A DNA stretch of 64,000 nt from Flavobacteriaceae bacterium UBA3591 (lineage in GTDB: Bacteria > Bacteroidota > Bacteroidia > Flavobacteriales > Flavobacteriaceae). Shown here one piece after another: positions 24,826 through 31,697 of the stretch (position 1 is its first letter; the number at the start of each line of letters is the position of its first letter). Where the stretch lies: contig DFMO01000008.1 in the NCBI GenBank assembly GCA_002375695.1, positions 298,372 to 362,371 on the forward strand, in the 5' to 3' direction. The notes beneath the pieces are model-generated. The model worked only from the letters and a program-made list of their open reading frames with translations, was not told where the DNA came from and searched no databases. A program made the position numbers and the translations under genes.

Positions 24826-25262
24826 TAATCACCGTTTTGAATAGTGAGTCCCTCGTGTGCAATCTCTAATGTTTCAATAGCTGTTTCGTTGCCATCGCCT
24901 TTTAAATCGGTGGATTGAACTTTAATTGGGAAAGCGTTTTTTACTTTCCAGACAACCACTGGTTCGTGTTCTTCATTGAGCAATGAAATTGTAATGTCTC
25001 GGCGTTCAATAGTGTTTAAGTTTACGGTGTTATACCATTGATAAAATTCATTGTCGTTTGCAAATGAACCGCGTTTTAAAGTAATGTTGCTATATTTTTG
25101 AAGCCCGGGCATTTTTATTTTACTAAATTCTGGGCTTGCCCCACTGCGATATTCAATTACTTGGGTTTCTATATCTAATCCGCTAACTTCTGTGAAGCCT
25201 ATATTTGTTCCTCCCCATTCTACAGAGAAGTGAAACTTTACTAAAGGATATGTATTGGCCAT
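24825..25262 (-). CDS. Main inner tube protein (gp19/Hcp-like, Afp1-like)
   Basis: A 145-residue tube protein: YPLVKFHFSVEWGG at the N-terminus, FTEVSGLDIETQVIEYRSG, then KMPGLQKYSNITLKRGSF, and at the end VVWKVKNAFPIKVQSTDLK plus IETLEIAHEGL. These are the hallmarks of phage tail tube gp19-like proteins, which stack as hexameric rings inside the sheath. It follows the single sheath gene by 69 bases, the usual sheath-tube order, and is one-base coupled to the second tube gene. It is expected to be the most abundant tube subunit. Confidence 0.92.
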   Translation of the reverse strand: MANTYPLVKFHFSVEWGGTNIGFTEVSGLDIETQVIEYRSGASPEFSKIKMPGLQKYSNITLKRGSFANDNEFYQWYNTVNLNTIERRDITISLLNEEHEPVVVWKVKNAFPIKVQSTDLKGDGNETAIETLEIAHEGLTIQNGD

Positions 25263-25331
25263 TTTGATTGGTTTTAAGTGAGATTTTTAAAGCTTAAATC
25301 TCAGGTTATTGTTTTTTTACTATTTACTTAA

Positions 25332-26756
25332 TTAAGCTTCTTGCATTTTATGCGAGAATTTTAAGACAATAAATTCGGCGGGGCGCACGGCTGCCATGCC
25401 TATTTCAATATTCATAATTCCGTTTAAAATATCATCTGCTGTCATTGTTTGGCCTAATCCAACGCGCACATAAAATGCTTGTTCGGGTTTAGCGCCGGCC
25501 AGTGCTCCTGCACGCCATTGTAGTGTTAAGAAATTTTCTATCATGGCACGCACTTTAATCCAGGTATTCGCATCGTTGGGTTCAAAAACAAATTGCGATG
25601 ATGCTTTTTCAACAGATTCTTCAACCATATTAAAAAATCGTCGTACCGGAACGTATTTCCATTCGTTGTCATTACCTGCTAATGTTCGTGCACCCCACAC
25701 TAAAATTCCTTTGCCTGTAAAAGAACGGATGGCGTTGATGGATTTACCCGAAGTGTGCACATTTAAATCTTGTTGTGCCTCGTGGGTAATTTTTATTGAA
25801 GGCTCCACGGCCGAACTCACCGAAACATTTGCTGGGGCTTTCCAAACCCCTCTGTTGCCATCTACTCTGGCATAAATTCCGGCCATTGCACTGCTAGGCG
25901 GTAGGGTAACATATTGTTTTTCTAAGGTAGCTTTTATTGCGTTGTACAGTATTAAATTAAAATCTGAATCGGCACTATCGGCTAACTCGTTTAATTTTTT
26001 AGTGTCGTAAACCCCTGTTGTCGTGGTATTTGTTTCATCTGTTACATTATGAGCTAATGTTACATCTGCATCGACATAGGCATAGCTGTAAACCGATTTT
26101 AAAAAGGGATGGTAGGCGGCTCCATATTTTAACAAATCTACGCCGTTACCCAATGTAGACGAATTGCGAATATTATCACTGTTGTCTGCAAATGCATCTA
26201 TTATAACAAATCGGTCTTTTAGCTTTTGCGCCTGCATTAAAGCCTTGTTAATTAGCGAATAGTAACTATCTGCAGTTGAAACCGCCATGGCATCGGGAAA
26301 AACGTAAAGGGTAGGTTCGTCAAACTTTTCTAATTCGTCTAATCCTCCAACCAATGATGGCTGACTTACACTGCCGCCCGAATAGTCACCAACAGAGCAA
26401 ACATAGCAAGGTCCGCCACCGTTATCAAAATACATTCTAATTGCGTAATACATTACAAACGGACTTTTAGTTGGCATAGCAACACTTAGCTTTTGGTCTA
26501 AAAGTTTAGTTGGTGGACCGCTATTAATTCTATCATCAATAGTTACGGTTATATCGGTCTCATTTTCGGCTTTTCCAAAATATGTTTCATATTCTAAAAG
26601 CGAGACAATGCGTTTTGGTTTGTTTCTTACAGTAGTATCACTGTTTTCGGTGTAGCCAATAAAGGCAGGAATTGCAGTTTCTACTTGTGCCACAGATGGA
26701 GGAAATTTTGATATTTCCTCTATATAGACCCCGGGAGTTTTGTACGTAGTTGCCAT
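25332..26756 (-). CDS. Contractile sheath protein (Afp2-4-like)
   Basis: A 474-residue tail sheath protein. The N-terminus TTYKTPGVYIEEISKFPPS, followed by VETAIPAFIGYTE, is the classic sheath arm and first domain. The C-terminus holds the interlocking handle region: GVLVWG-type GKGILVWGARTLAGND, the block WKYVPVRRFFNMVEESVE, and WRAGALAGAKPEQAFYVRVG, ending IGMAAVRPAEFIVLKFSH. These are strongly conserved in phage, pyocin and eCIS sheaths. Afp and PVC carry three sheath genes; here one gene must supply all sheath rings. It lies between the unknown 291-residue protein and the tube genes. Confidence 0.96.
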   Translation of the reverse strand: MATTYKTPGVYIEEISKFPPSVAQVETAIPAFIGYTENSDTTVRNKPKRIVSLLEYETYFGKAENETDITVTIDDRINSGPPTKLLDQKLSVAMPTKSPFVMYYAIRMYFDNGGGPCYVCSVGDYSGGSVSQPSLVGGLDELEKFDEPTLYVFPDAMAVSTADSYYSLINKALMQAQKLKDRFVIIDAFADNSDNIRNSSTLGNGVDLLKYGAAYHPFLKSVYSYAYVDADVTLAHNVTDETNTTTTGVYDTKKLNELADSADSDFNLILYNAIKATLEKQYVTLPPSSAMAGIYARVDGNRGVWKAPANVSVSSAVEPSIKITHEAQQDLNVHTSGKSINAIRSFTGKGILVWGARTLAGNDNEWKYVPVRRFFNMVEESVEKASSQFVFEPNDANTWIKVRAMIENFLTLQWRAGALAGAKPEQAFYVRVGLGQTMTADDILNGIMNIEIGMAAVRPAEFIVLKFSHKMQEA

Positions 26757-26764
26757 AGTTGTTG

Positions 26765-27640
26765 TTATTGATTAATATATATTTCTGAAATTGTCTTAAT
26801 TACATTTCCGCTGCCATCTTTTTCAAAAATGAGTTGGGTAGGTGTTGCTGAAGGTCGCTCAATGCCATCGAAACTATACCCAATAATACCATTTTTGGCC
26901 AGCGGCAGTTCTGTTGGGGCTGTTGAATGTAGCAAGTTGCTATTTACAGCATTGCGGTAGTTCCAAATGGTTTTGCGATTTTTAATCTGAATTTTAAAAG
27001 TTTTGGGGTTGGCAGGAATGGTTCCGCTTAGGTTTAAAATATTGCGAGGGTTACCGTCAAAAGGGAGGGTGTCATCGCCGCTCATTTCCAATGAAATTAT
27101 TCCGAAAAGCCCTAATTTTTCTTTTTCTGAAAATGCTGGGCTAATTTCAGTAAAACTTGTTTCACTTATCGTGAAATTTGAAATGGGCAGCGTAGTAGTC
27201 TCCAAATCTATATACTTGAAAGAAACGCCTTCAGAATCTGGTTTTTTATTCGAGAAAAAATAGGGGATTTGCGGTATTGAATTTACTGTTGAATAATTTT
27301 CAAAAAGTGAATCTTTCACATAAACTAAAAACGTGAAGACTGTAGTTTGCGGCAGATTAACAAAAGGTTTATACGTCCCTGAGTTGGGAGCGGTTTCTTC
27401 TGCTTTAACATAAATAGTAAACCCAGCGGGCAGGATTTTATATATTATTCTATTTGCTGTAAAAATTTCTTGTGTTTTTTTTGAGGGTATTATTTTAAAG
27501 AAATCTTGAAAATTGTACTTATTTAATTGATTTTCTTTTAAGCTTAAACTACTATCAAAAGCATTGTTTCCATCGTCTAAAAAGTAGTGATGATACACGT
27601 TTAAATTAAACAGAGGCCTGTATGTAGTAGTAAAACTCAT
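26765..27640 (-). CDS. eCIS-associated protein of unknown function (291 aa)
   Basis: I do not recognise this family. The protein is beta-rich, with no signal peptide or membrane segment: opening YRPLFNLNVYHHYFLDDG, a middle with several FTI/FSEKE strands (EKLGLFGIISLEMSGDD), and an end with Thr/Ile-rich strands. It overlaps the Pvc16_N-like cap gene by 4 bases (ATGA) and is 8 bases from the sheath gene. It therefore sits exactly between cap and sheath genes and is translationally coupled to the cap. A cap-adaptor or sheath-terminator role is the simplest guess from position. The YHHYFLDDG opening may be a useful search handle. Confidence 0.55.
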   Translation of the reverse strand: MSFTTTYRPLFNLNVYHHYFLDDGNNAFDSSLSLKENQLNKYNFQDFFKIIPSKKTQEIFTANRIIYKILPAGFTIYVKAEETAPNSGTYKPFVNLPQTTVFTFLVYVKDSLFENYSTVNSIPQIPYFFSNKKPDSEGVSFKYIDLETTTLPISNFTISETSFTEISPAFSEKEKLGLFGIISLEMSGDDTLPFDGNPRNILNLSGTIPANPKTFKIQIKNRKTIWNYRNAVNSNLLHSTAPTELPLAKNGIIGYSFDGIERPSATPTQLIFEKDGSGNVIKTISEIYINQ

Positions 27641-28230
27641 ATAGTTGTATTTTTTAGAGTTCCAGAAATTTGTGTAATTGGCTTGCCTTTTTCAATAACA
27701 GCACCACTTTCTATTTTTACAACGCTTATTTTGTAGAGAACAGCCGGAAGCGCTTTGCCGCCCAAGGTATTCCAAATGGAGTTTAGTTGTTCAAAGGTGG
27801 GCGTATATAATTCGGCAAGAAACCGAAATTCCTTAATATTTGCTAGGGCCGGGATTGCCGGATTTAATGGCGTATTTAATTGATTAAATATTTTTTTTGA
27901 CTGAAAAAACTCAATTATATACGATATGTTAGTTAACGAATTTGTGTAGGTGCTTCTATTTGCCGAAAAGAGAGCGAAAATATTAAGGTGTACGGGTGAG
28001 TTTTTATAAATCGTTTCGCCGTTTTTAATTTTTACGTTGGGATTGTTTTTTAATGAAACTTCTTCATCTATATTTAAAAGTGAAAGCACCACTTTATTAT
28101 CCATTCTATTGACGTTTGGATTGTTGTAATTTGAAACATTATCTAAAACTACGAGGTTGCTATCGTTAGTTTTTAGCTCCAAATAGTTGGAAACTTCATC
28201 TTTTAATATTTCAAAAACTTCATAGAGCAT
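27637..28230 (-). CDS. Tube/sheath terminator cap protein (Pvc16_N / DUF4255-like, Afp16-like)
   Basis: A 197-residue protein of the Pvc16 N-terminal domain (DUF4255) family: MLYEVFEILKDEVSNYL, then the NKVVLSLLNIDEE and SPVHLNIFALFSANRSTYT blocks, and the end RFLAELYTPTFEQLNSIWNTL followed by PAVLYKISVV. In Afp the homologue caps the distal end of tube and sheath. I place the start at ATG 28230, not at 28257, because the -7 box of the promoter lies at 28255-28262, which puts transcription start near 28249. It is the first gene of the eCIS operon, so the cap is made first. Confidence 0.9.
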   Translation of the reverse strand: MLYEVFEILKDEVSNYLELKTNDSNLVVLDNVSNYNNPNVNRMDNKVVLSLLNIDEEVSLKNNPNVKIKNGETIYKNSPVHLNIFALFSANRSTYTNSLTNISYIIEFFQSKKIFNQLNTPLNPAIPALANIKEFRFLAELYTPTFEQLNSIWNTLGGKALPAVLYKISVVKIESGAVIEKGKPITQISGTLKNTTI

Positions 28231-28254
28231 AAAAGTTGTCTTAATATTTCTTAC

Positions 28255-28285
28255 CAAATGTATTTATTCGTAAGTGGTTAGTCAA
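28255..28285 (-). promoter_or_regulatory. Promoter of the eCIS operon
   Basis: On the minus strand, TTG (28283-28285) is followed by 20 bases and TACATTTG (28255-28262). This exactly fits the Bacteroidota sigma consensus TTG-N17-23-TAnnTTTG. Transcription should begin near 28249, about 20 bases before the cap-gene ATG at 28230. No comparable promoter was seen inside the cluster until the 252-base gap before the tape-measure gene. Confidence 0.75.
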
Positions 28286-28289
28286 TAGG
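28271..28289 (+). promoter_or_regulatory. Composite element TAAGTG-R-TT-R-G-N4-TAGG at the eCIS promoter
   Basis: TAAGTGGTTAG, four bases, then TAGG. It overlaps the spacer and -33 element of the eCIS promoter and runs into the inverted repeat at 28286-28299. The counterpart at 4942-4960 has the same words and spacing. Binding here could block or replace polymerase contacts, so either repression or activation is possible. Confidence 0.4.
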
Positions 28290-28299
28290 ATTTTACCTA
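28286..28299. promoter_or_regulatory. TAGG-N6-CCTA operator-like repeat abutting the eCIS -33 element
   Basis: TAGGATTTTACCTA is a perfect 4+4 inverted repeat with a 6-base spacer. It ends one base before the TTG of the eCIS promoter on the minus strand, so its centre is about -43 from the predicted start. That is the usual place for an activator that touches polymerase. Copies occur at 28376-28389 (one mismatch) and 4884-4897 (perfect). Confidence 0.55.
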
Positions 28300-28352
28300 T
28301 AATTTAAGTCGGGTTTAAGCCTTTTGTATAATGGTAAAAACCCGCAAAACTT

Positions 28353-28368
28353 GTAAGTAATCACTTAC
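28353..28368. promoter_or_regulatory. Inverted repeat GTAAGT-N4-ACTTAC in the divergent region
   Basis: A perfect 6+6 inverted repeat with a 4-base spacer in the divergent gap between the eCIS operon and the small-protein/7-TM/two-component operon. Its half-site GTAAGT also occurs at 28270-28275. A dimeric regulator of the LuxR type would suit such a site; the encoded LuxR-type regulator (30281-30934) is an obvious candidate, by inference. Confidence 0.4.
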
Positions 28369-28375
28369 GCGTAAA

Positions 28376-28389
28376 AAGGATTTTACCTA
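28376..28389. promoter_or_regulatory. Second TAGG-N6-CCTA-like repeat in the divergent region
   Basis: AAGGATTTTACCTA differs from the site at 28286-28299 by one base (first T to A) and is identical over the last 13 bases. The two starts are 90 bases apart in the same orientation. This copy is nearer the rightward operon beginning at 28462, for which I could not find a good -33/-7 pair, so it may be an activator-dependent promoter. Confidence 0.45.
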
Positions 28390-28461
28390 ATTTTTAAAAC
28401 AAAAAATGCCACATTGAATGTTTTCCTTATTTTAGTTGCAACTAAATTGAAAATTGATATT

Positions 28462-28809
28462 ATGGCATTACCATCAAATTACATTACAGAAGCAGAGGCT
28501 AGATCTTTACAAGATAATTGGGTTGCAACGCGCGCAGTAGATATAGAGCGTGCAATGGGCTCGGCAGATACGCGCGAATTTTTATTTAGCGTAGCAGAAC
28601 TCGAGCAATATTTAAAATACATTCGGGATAACTCTAAAAGTGTTGACCCGGGTGTTCGAATTTATTTTGGAGCTTATGATAACGAAACTAACGATAAAGC
28701 CACTGTATTTTTGGCGCCTACTGTTGGTACTAATGAGGGAGCAGCAAATGATTATAATTTATCGCCCTTAAATAAGGGGATTTCTGGTTGGCCTCCTAAA
28801 AACTATTAA
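28462..28809 (+). CDS. Small conserved protein of unknown function (115 aa), head of signalling operon
   Basis: I prefer the ATG at 28462 (MALPSNYITEAEARSLQDNW) to the longer frame from 28414, whose extra 16 residues (MNVFLILVATKLKIDI) look like untranslated leader. The protein is soluble and acidic, with a helical N-terminal half (SLQDNWVATRAVDIERAMG) and a beta half (DPGVRIYFGAYDNETNDKATVFLAPT). It ends in NLSPLNKGISGWPPKNY. I do not know a function; similar small proteins occur in flavobacteria. It is followed 3 bases later by a 7-TM protein, then a kinase and a regulator, suggesting a cytosolic signalling or sensed component. It is transcribed divergently from the eCIS operon. Confidence 0.7.
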   Translation: MALPSNYITEAEARSLQDNWVATRAVDIERAMGSADTREFLFSVAELEQYLKYIRDNSKSVDPGVRIYFGAYDNETNDKATVFLAPTVGTNEGAANDYNLSPLNKGISGWPPKNY

Positions 28810-28812
28810 AAA

Positions 28813-29532
28813 TTGGAAATAAATTATGTTTTAAAAATAATACTCCCCATTCTTATTGTAGAATTATTGGCGGCTGTAGCAGGTACCTATTATTTAATTA
28901 CTACCACTCACTGGATTAAAAGTACAAAATATTTTGTAATATTTTTATGGTATACCTTTTTTGTTGAATTAATAGGTACTTATTCGCCCATCGCCTACTT
29001 TTCTAATTATTTCTCATTTGTTGAAGGTACAAGCTTTGAGAATAACTATTGGTGGTACAATATATACACCTTGATAAGTGTATCTTTTTTGTCGTGGTAT
29101 TTCATCTCTTTTGTTAAAAATGCAATCTGGAAAAGAATTGCAGCGATATTAATTTTTGGTTTTATTATATCGGGGGTAATTGAATACGCTACAAGTGGTG
29201 AGTTTTTTTTAATGACTTCTTCGTTTACAAGTATTTCGGGGGCGTTTTTATTATTTATTAGTATCGCTATTTTTTATTTTGAACTTCTTAAAAGTGATAT
29301 GTTACTACGCCTACAAAAGTTTTTACCATTCTACTTTTCTATTGCGGTTTTAGTATTTCACCTTACGGTTACTCCTTTAGAAACCTTAACTCAATATTTT
29401 AAACTCGAGGATGGCAACGATTTATTTGTTAAATTGCGAGCTAATGTACTTATGTATGCAATACTATTTATGTACTTAACTTTCACCCTTGGCTTTTTAA
29501 TATGCTCAAAAAAGAAGAAGTCCTTTTACTAG
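28813..29532 (+). CDS. Seven-transmembrane-segment protein of unknown function
   Basis: A 239-residue integral membrane protein with seven clear hydrophobic helices (roughly residues 6-26, 38-56, 78-97, 104-122, 133-155, 167-187 and 204-225) and very short loops. The start is TTG at 28813, three bases after the stop of the preceding gene; the nearby ATG at 28825 is out of frame. No known transporter or enzyme motif is visible. Its 3' end overlaps the histidine kinase gene by 31 bases. Together with a kinase that has little sensor domain of its own, this protein is a natural candidate for the sensing partner in the membrane. That is an inference from organisation. Confidence 0.7.
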   Translation: MEINYVLKIILPILIVELLAAVAGTYYLITTTHWIKSTKYFVIFLWYTFFVELIGTYSPIAYFSNYFSFVEGTSFENNYWWYNIYTLISVSFLSWYFISFVKNAIWKRIAAILIFGFIISGVIEYATSGEFFLMTSSFTSISGAFLLFISIAIFYFELLKSDMLLRLQKFLPFYFSIAVLVFHLTVTPLETLTQYFKLEDGNDLFVKLRANVLMYAILFMYLTFTLGFLICSKKKKSFY

Positions 29533-30284
29533 CGTACCTAATAGGTGTAATATTTTTTCTAGTATTATTTGTGGTTGTTTTTTTTATAGCCTTTCAACGT
29601 AGAAAAAATAAATTATTAGAAGAGCGGTATTTGGCAGATCAACGCTTTCAAAAAGAACTTGCAAACTCTCAAATTGAAATACAAGAGCAGGTTTTAAAAA
29701 ATATTGCTTGGGAACTTCACGATAATGTTGGCCAATTGCTTTCGGTGGCTAATATGCAGCTCAATGTGCTGCTTAACACGGCCGCAAAAGAATCTCATAC
29801 CCAAATTTTAGAAACTAAGGGAATTATTAAAGAGTCTGTTCAAGAAATACGTTCGCTTTCCAAAGTGTTAAATAACGACGTGGTTTTAAAAAACGGGCTA
29901 ATTGCTTCACTTAAAGTAGAATTAGATAGATTTAATAGGTTAGGGTACCTCAATGCCACGCTCGAAATTCAAGGCGATATAATTCCTATTAACAGTGCAA
30001 ACGAAATTATAATTTTTAGAATTATTCAGGAATTCCTTAATAACGTTTTAAAACATGCACGTGCTTCAAAATTATTTGTACTTTTAGCCTATAAAGAAAC
30101 TACTCTCGATATAGTAGTTGAAGACAACGGGGTGGGTTTTGACACTTCGTCAACTACTACAAGCTCGGGAATGGAGACCATAAAAGGTCGCGCCAAACTC
30201 ATTAATGCTAAATATTCTATCGCGTCCCAAATAGGAAAAGGCACAAAATTATTTTTAAGTTATTCCTATAATAGCAAAAAATGA
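29502..30284 (+). CDS. Histidine kinase of the HisKA_3 (NarL/DegS-type) class
   Basis: A 260-residue kinase with one N-terminal membrane helix (residues ~8-30), a coiled-coil-like linker (QRRKNKLLEERYLADQRFQ), the HisKA_3 dimerisation helix with phospho-acceptor His73 in AWELHDNVGQLLS, and a HATPase_c domain with N-box FLNNVLKHA near residue 180 and G-box VEDNGVGFD near 203. There is essentially no extracytoplasmic sensor domain, so the signal must come through the membrane helix, the linker or the adjacent 7-TM protein. The gene overlaps the 7-TM gene by 31 bases and the regulator gene by 4 (ATGA), so the three are translationally coupled. Confidence 0.9.
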   Translation: MLKKEEVLLLAYLIGVIFFLVLFVVVFFIAFQRRKNKLLEERYLADQRFQKELANSQIEIQEQVLKNIAWELHDNVGQLLSVANMQLNVLLNTAAKESHTQILETKGIIKESVQEIRSLSKVLNNDVVLKNGLIASLKVELDRFNRLGYLNATLEIQGDIIPINSANEIIIFRIIQEFLNNVLKHARASKLFVLLAYKETTLDIVVEDNGVGFDTSSTTTSSGMETIKGRAKLINAKYSIASQIGKGTKLFLSYSYNSKK

Positions 30285-30934
30285 AAGTAACTAAAAAAAA
30301 CTCAGTTGTAGTGGTAGACGACCACTCACTTTTTGCTCGGTCGTTAGCTAATTTAATCAACTCATTTTCAAACTTTGAAGTATTATTTCAAGCTAAAAAT
30401 GGAGTTGAAATGCAAGAGAAATTGCAAGCCCACGATGTACTCCCCGAAATTATTTTATTAGACATAAACATGCCAGTTATGGATGGCTTTGAAACTGCCG
30501 AATGGCTCGCTCAAAATCACCCCGAAATTAAAGTGCTTGCGCTCTCTATGGAAGACGAAGAGCAAACCATTTTAAAAATGCTGCGCAAAGGTGTAAATGG
30601 TTATTTGCTTAAAGATATTCACCCCGAATTATTAAATAAAGCATTGGTTGAGTTACAGGAAAAAGGGTACTATCACTCCGAAAAGGTTGCAGAAACTTTA
30701 CTGCATTCATTAAATCCTACCGAAGATGAAAAAAATCTAGAATTTAAAGAAAACGAACTTACATTTATTAAGTTAGCTTGCTCTGAAATGACTTATAAAG
30801 AAATTGCCGATGTAATGGACTTAAGTCCCAAAACCATTGATGGTTATCGTCAAGATTTGTTTAGACGACTCAATATAAAAAATAGAGTAGGGTTGGTGAT
30901 ATTTGCTTTAAAAAATAATCTAACTCAGCTTTAA
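30281..30934 (+). CDS. NarL/LuxR-type response regulator
   Basis: A 217-residue regulator: receiver domain (residues ~8-125) with acidic pocket VVDDH, phospho-acceptor Asp61 in LLDINMPVMDGF, Ser in LALSME and Lys in LLKDIH. A C-terminal LuxR-type helix-turn-helix (residues ~150-212) contains ELTFIKLACSEMTYKEIADVM and LSPKTIDGYRQDL. It is the cognate partner of the overlapping HisKA_3 kinase. Regulators of this class bind short inverted repeats as dimers. The repeats in the divergent region 28270-28389 are plausible sites for autoregulation and eCIS control, but no binding evidence exists here. Its stop codon overlaps the converging rluA-like gene. Confidence 0.92.
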   Translation: MKVTKKNSVVVVDDHSLFARSLANLINSFSNFEVLFQAKNGVEMQEKLQAHDVLPEIILLDINMPVMDGFETAEWLAQNHPEIKVLALSMEDEEQTILKMLRKGVNGYLLKDIHPELLNKALVELQEKGYYHSEKVAETLLHSLNPTEDEKNLEFKENELTFIKLACSEMTYKEIADVMDLSPKTIDGYRQDLFRRLNIKNRVGLVIFALKNNLTQL

Positions 30935-31665
30935 CGGCAGGCATTCCAAATAGCGTCATTTGGTGGAGGCGCATCAATGGTTAAAGGTGTTTTTTTAACA
31001 GGGTGTGTAAACGTTAATTTTTTAGCGTGCAAATGTATGCTTCCATCTTTATTACTACGGTCTGCACCGTATTTTAAATCGCCTTTAATAGAACATCCAA
31101 TGGCCGAAAGCTGCGAACGTATTTGATGATGCCTTCCCGTTTCTAGATTAATTTCTAACAAAACGTATTTATCGAGTTTTTTTAGCATTTTATAATGAAG
31201 AATTGCTTTTTTGCTTTCGGAAACTTCTTTTTTATGGGCGTACGATTTGTTCTGTTTTGGGTTGCGTTTTAGATAGTGAACTAAAGTATCTTCAGTTTTA
31301 GACGGGGTGTTTTTTACTACTGCCCAATATATTTTTTCTGTTTCTCTTTCAGAAAACATTTTATTTAATCGAGTTAAAGCTTTAGAAGTTCGAGCAAAAA
31401 CAATTATACCGCTAGTGGGGCGATCTAGCCTGTGTACAACTCCTAAAAATACAGCGCCAGGTTTGTTGTATTTTTCGGAAATATAAGCTTTAACAATTTC
31501 GGAAAGAGGCGTGTCGCCCGTTTTGTCGCCTTGTACAATATCGCCGGGTCGTTTGTTTACAATTATTAGGTGATTATCTTCATATAAAACTTGAAGATTT
31601 TCTTTTGTAGTATGTAAACTGTGTTTTTGGATGGTTAACTGTTTGAGTAATTTAAAAAATACAAT
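30931..31665 (-). CDS. RluA-family RNA pseudouridine synthase with no ATG/GTG/TTG start
   Basis: The frame encodes a complete RluA-type enzyme: ENLQVLYEDNHLIIVNKRPGD near the N-terminus, the catalytic VHRLDRPTSG loop (essential Asp), and the C-terminal LETGRHHQIRSQLSAIGC block. These enzymes isomerise uridine to pseudouridine in rRNA or tRNA. The nearest in-frame ATG (31359) lies well downstream of the catalytic loop and would remove it. Between the in-frame stop at 31672-31674 and the conserved region there is no ATG, GTG or TTG; ATT at 31663-31665 or ATC at 31630-31632 are the only near-cognate options. I report the ATT as provisional. Possible explanations are a rare start codon, a point mutation or sequence error. 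The 3' end overlaps the response-regulator gene tail to tail. Confidence 0.75.
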   Translation of the reverse strand: MVFFKLLKQLTIQKHSLHTTKENLQVLYEDNHLIIVNKRPGDIVQGDKTGDTPLSEIVKAYISEKYNKPGAVFLGVVHRLDRPTSGIIVFARTSKALTRLNKMFSERETEKIYWAVVKNTPSKTEDTLVHYLKRNPKQNKSYAHKKEVSESKKAILHYKMLKKLDKYVLLEINLETGRHHQIRSQLSAIGCSIKGDLKYGADRSNKDGSIHLHAKKLTFTHPVKKTPLTIDAPPPNDAIWNACR

Positions 31666-31697
31666 TTCCGATTAAAAAGAAAAGTTGAAAGAATTAA

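Noticed and set aside
10863..28230. Interpretation as a prophage or a type VI secretion system
   Set aside because: No capsid, terminase, portal, integrase or lysis genes are present, and no TssJLM membrane complex or ClpV. The Pvc16_N cap, LysM hub and CIS_TMP proteins fit eCIS.
28257..28257. Longer start of the cap gene at 28257
   Set aside because: The codon lies inside the predicted -7 box (28255-28262), so it would not be in the transcript; the ATG at 28230 begins with the family-like MLYEVFEIL.
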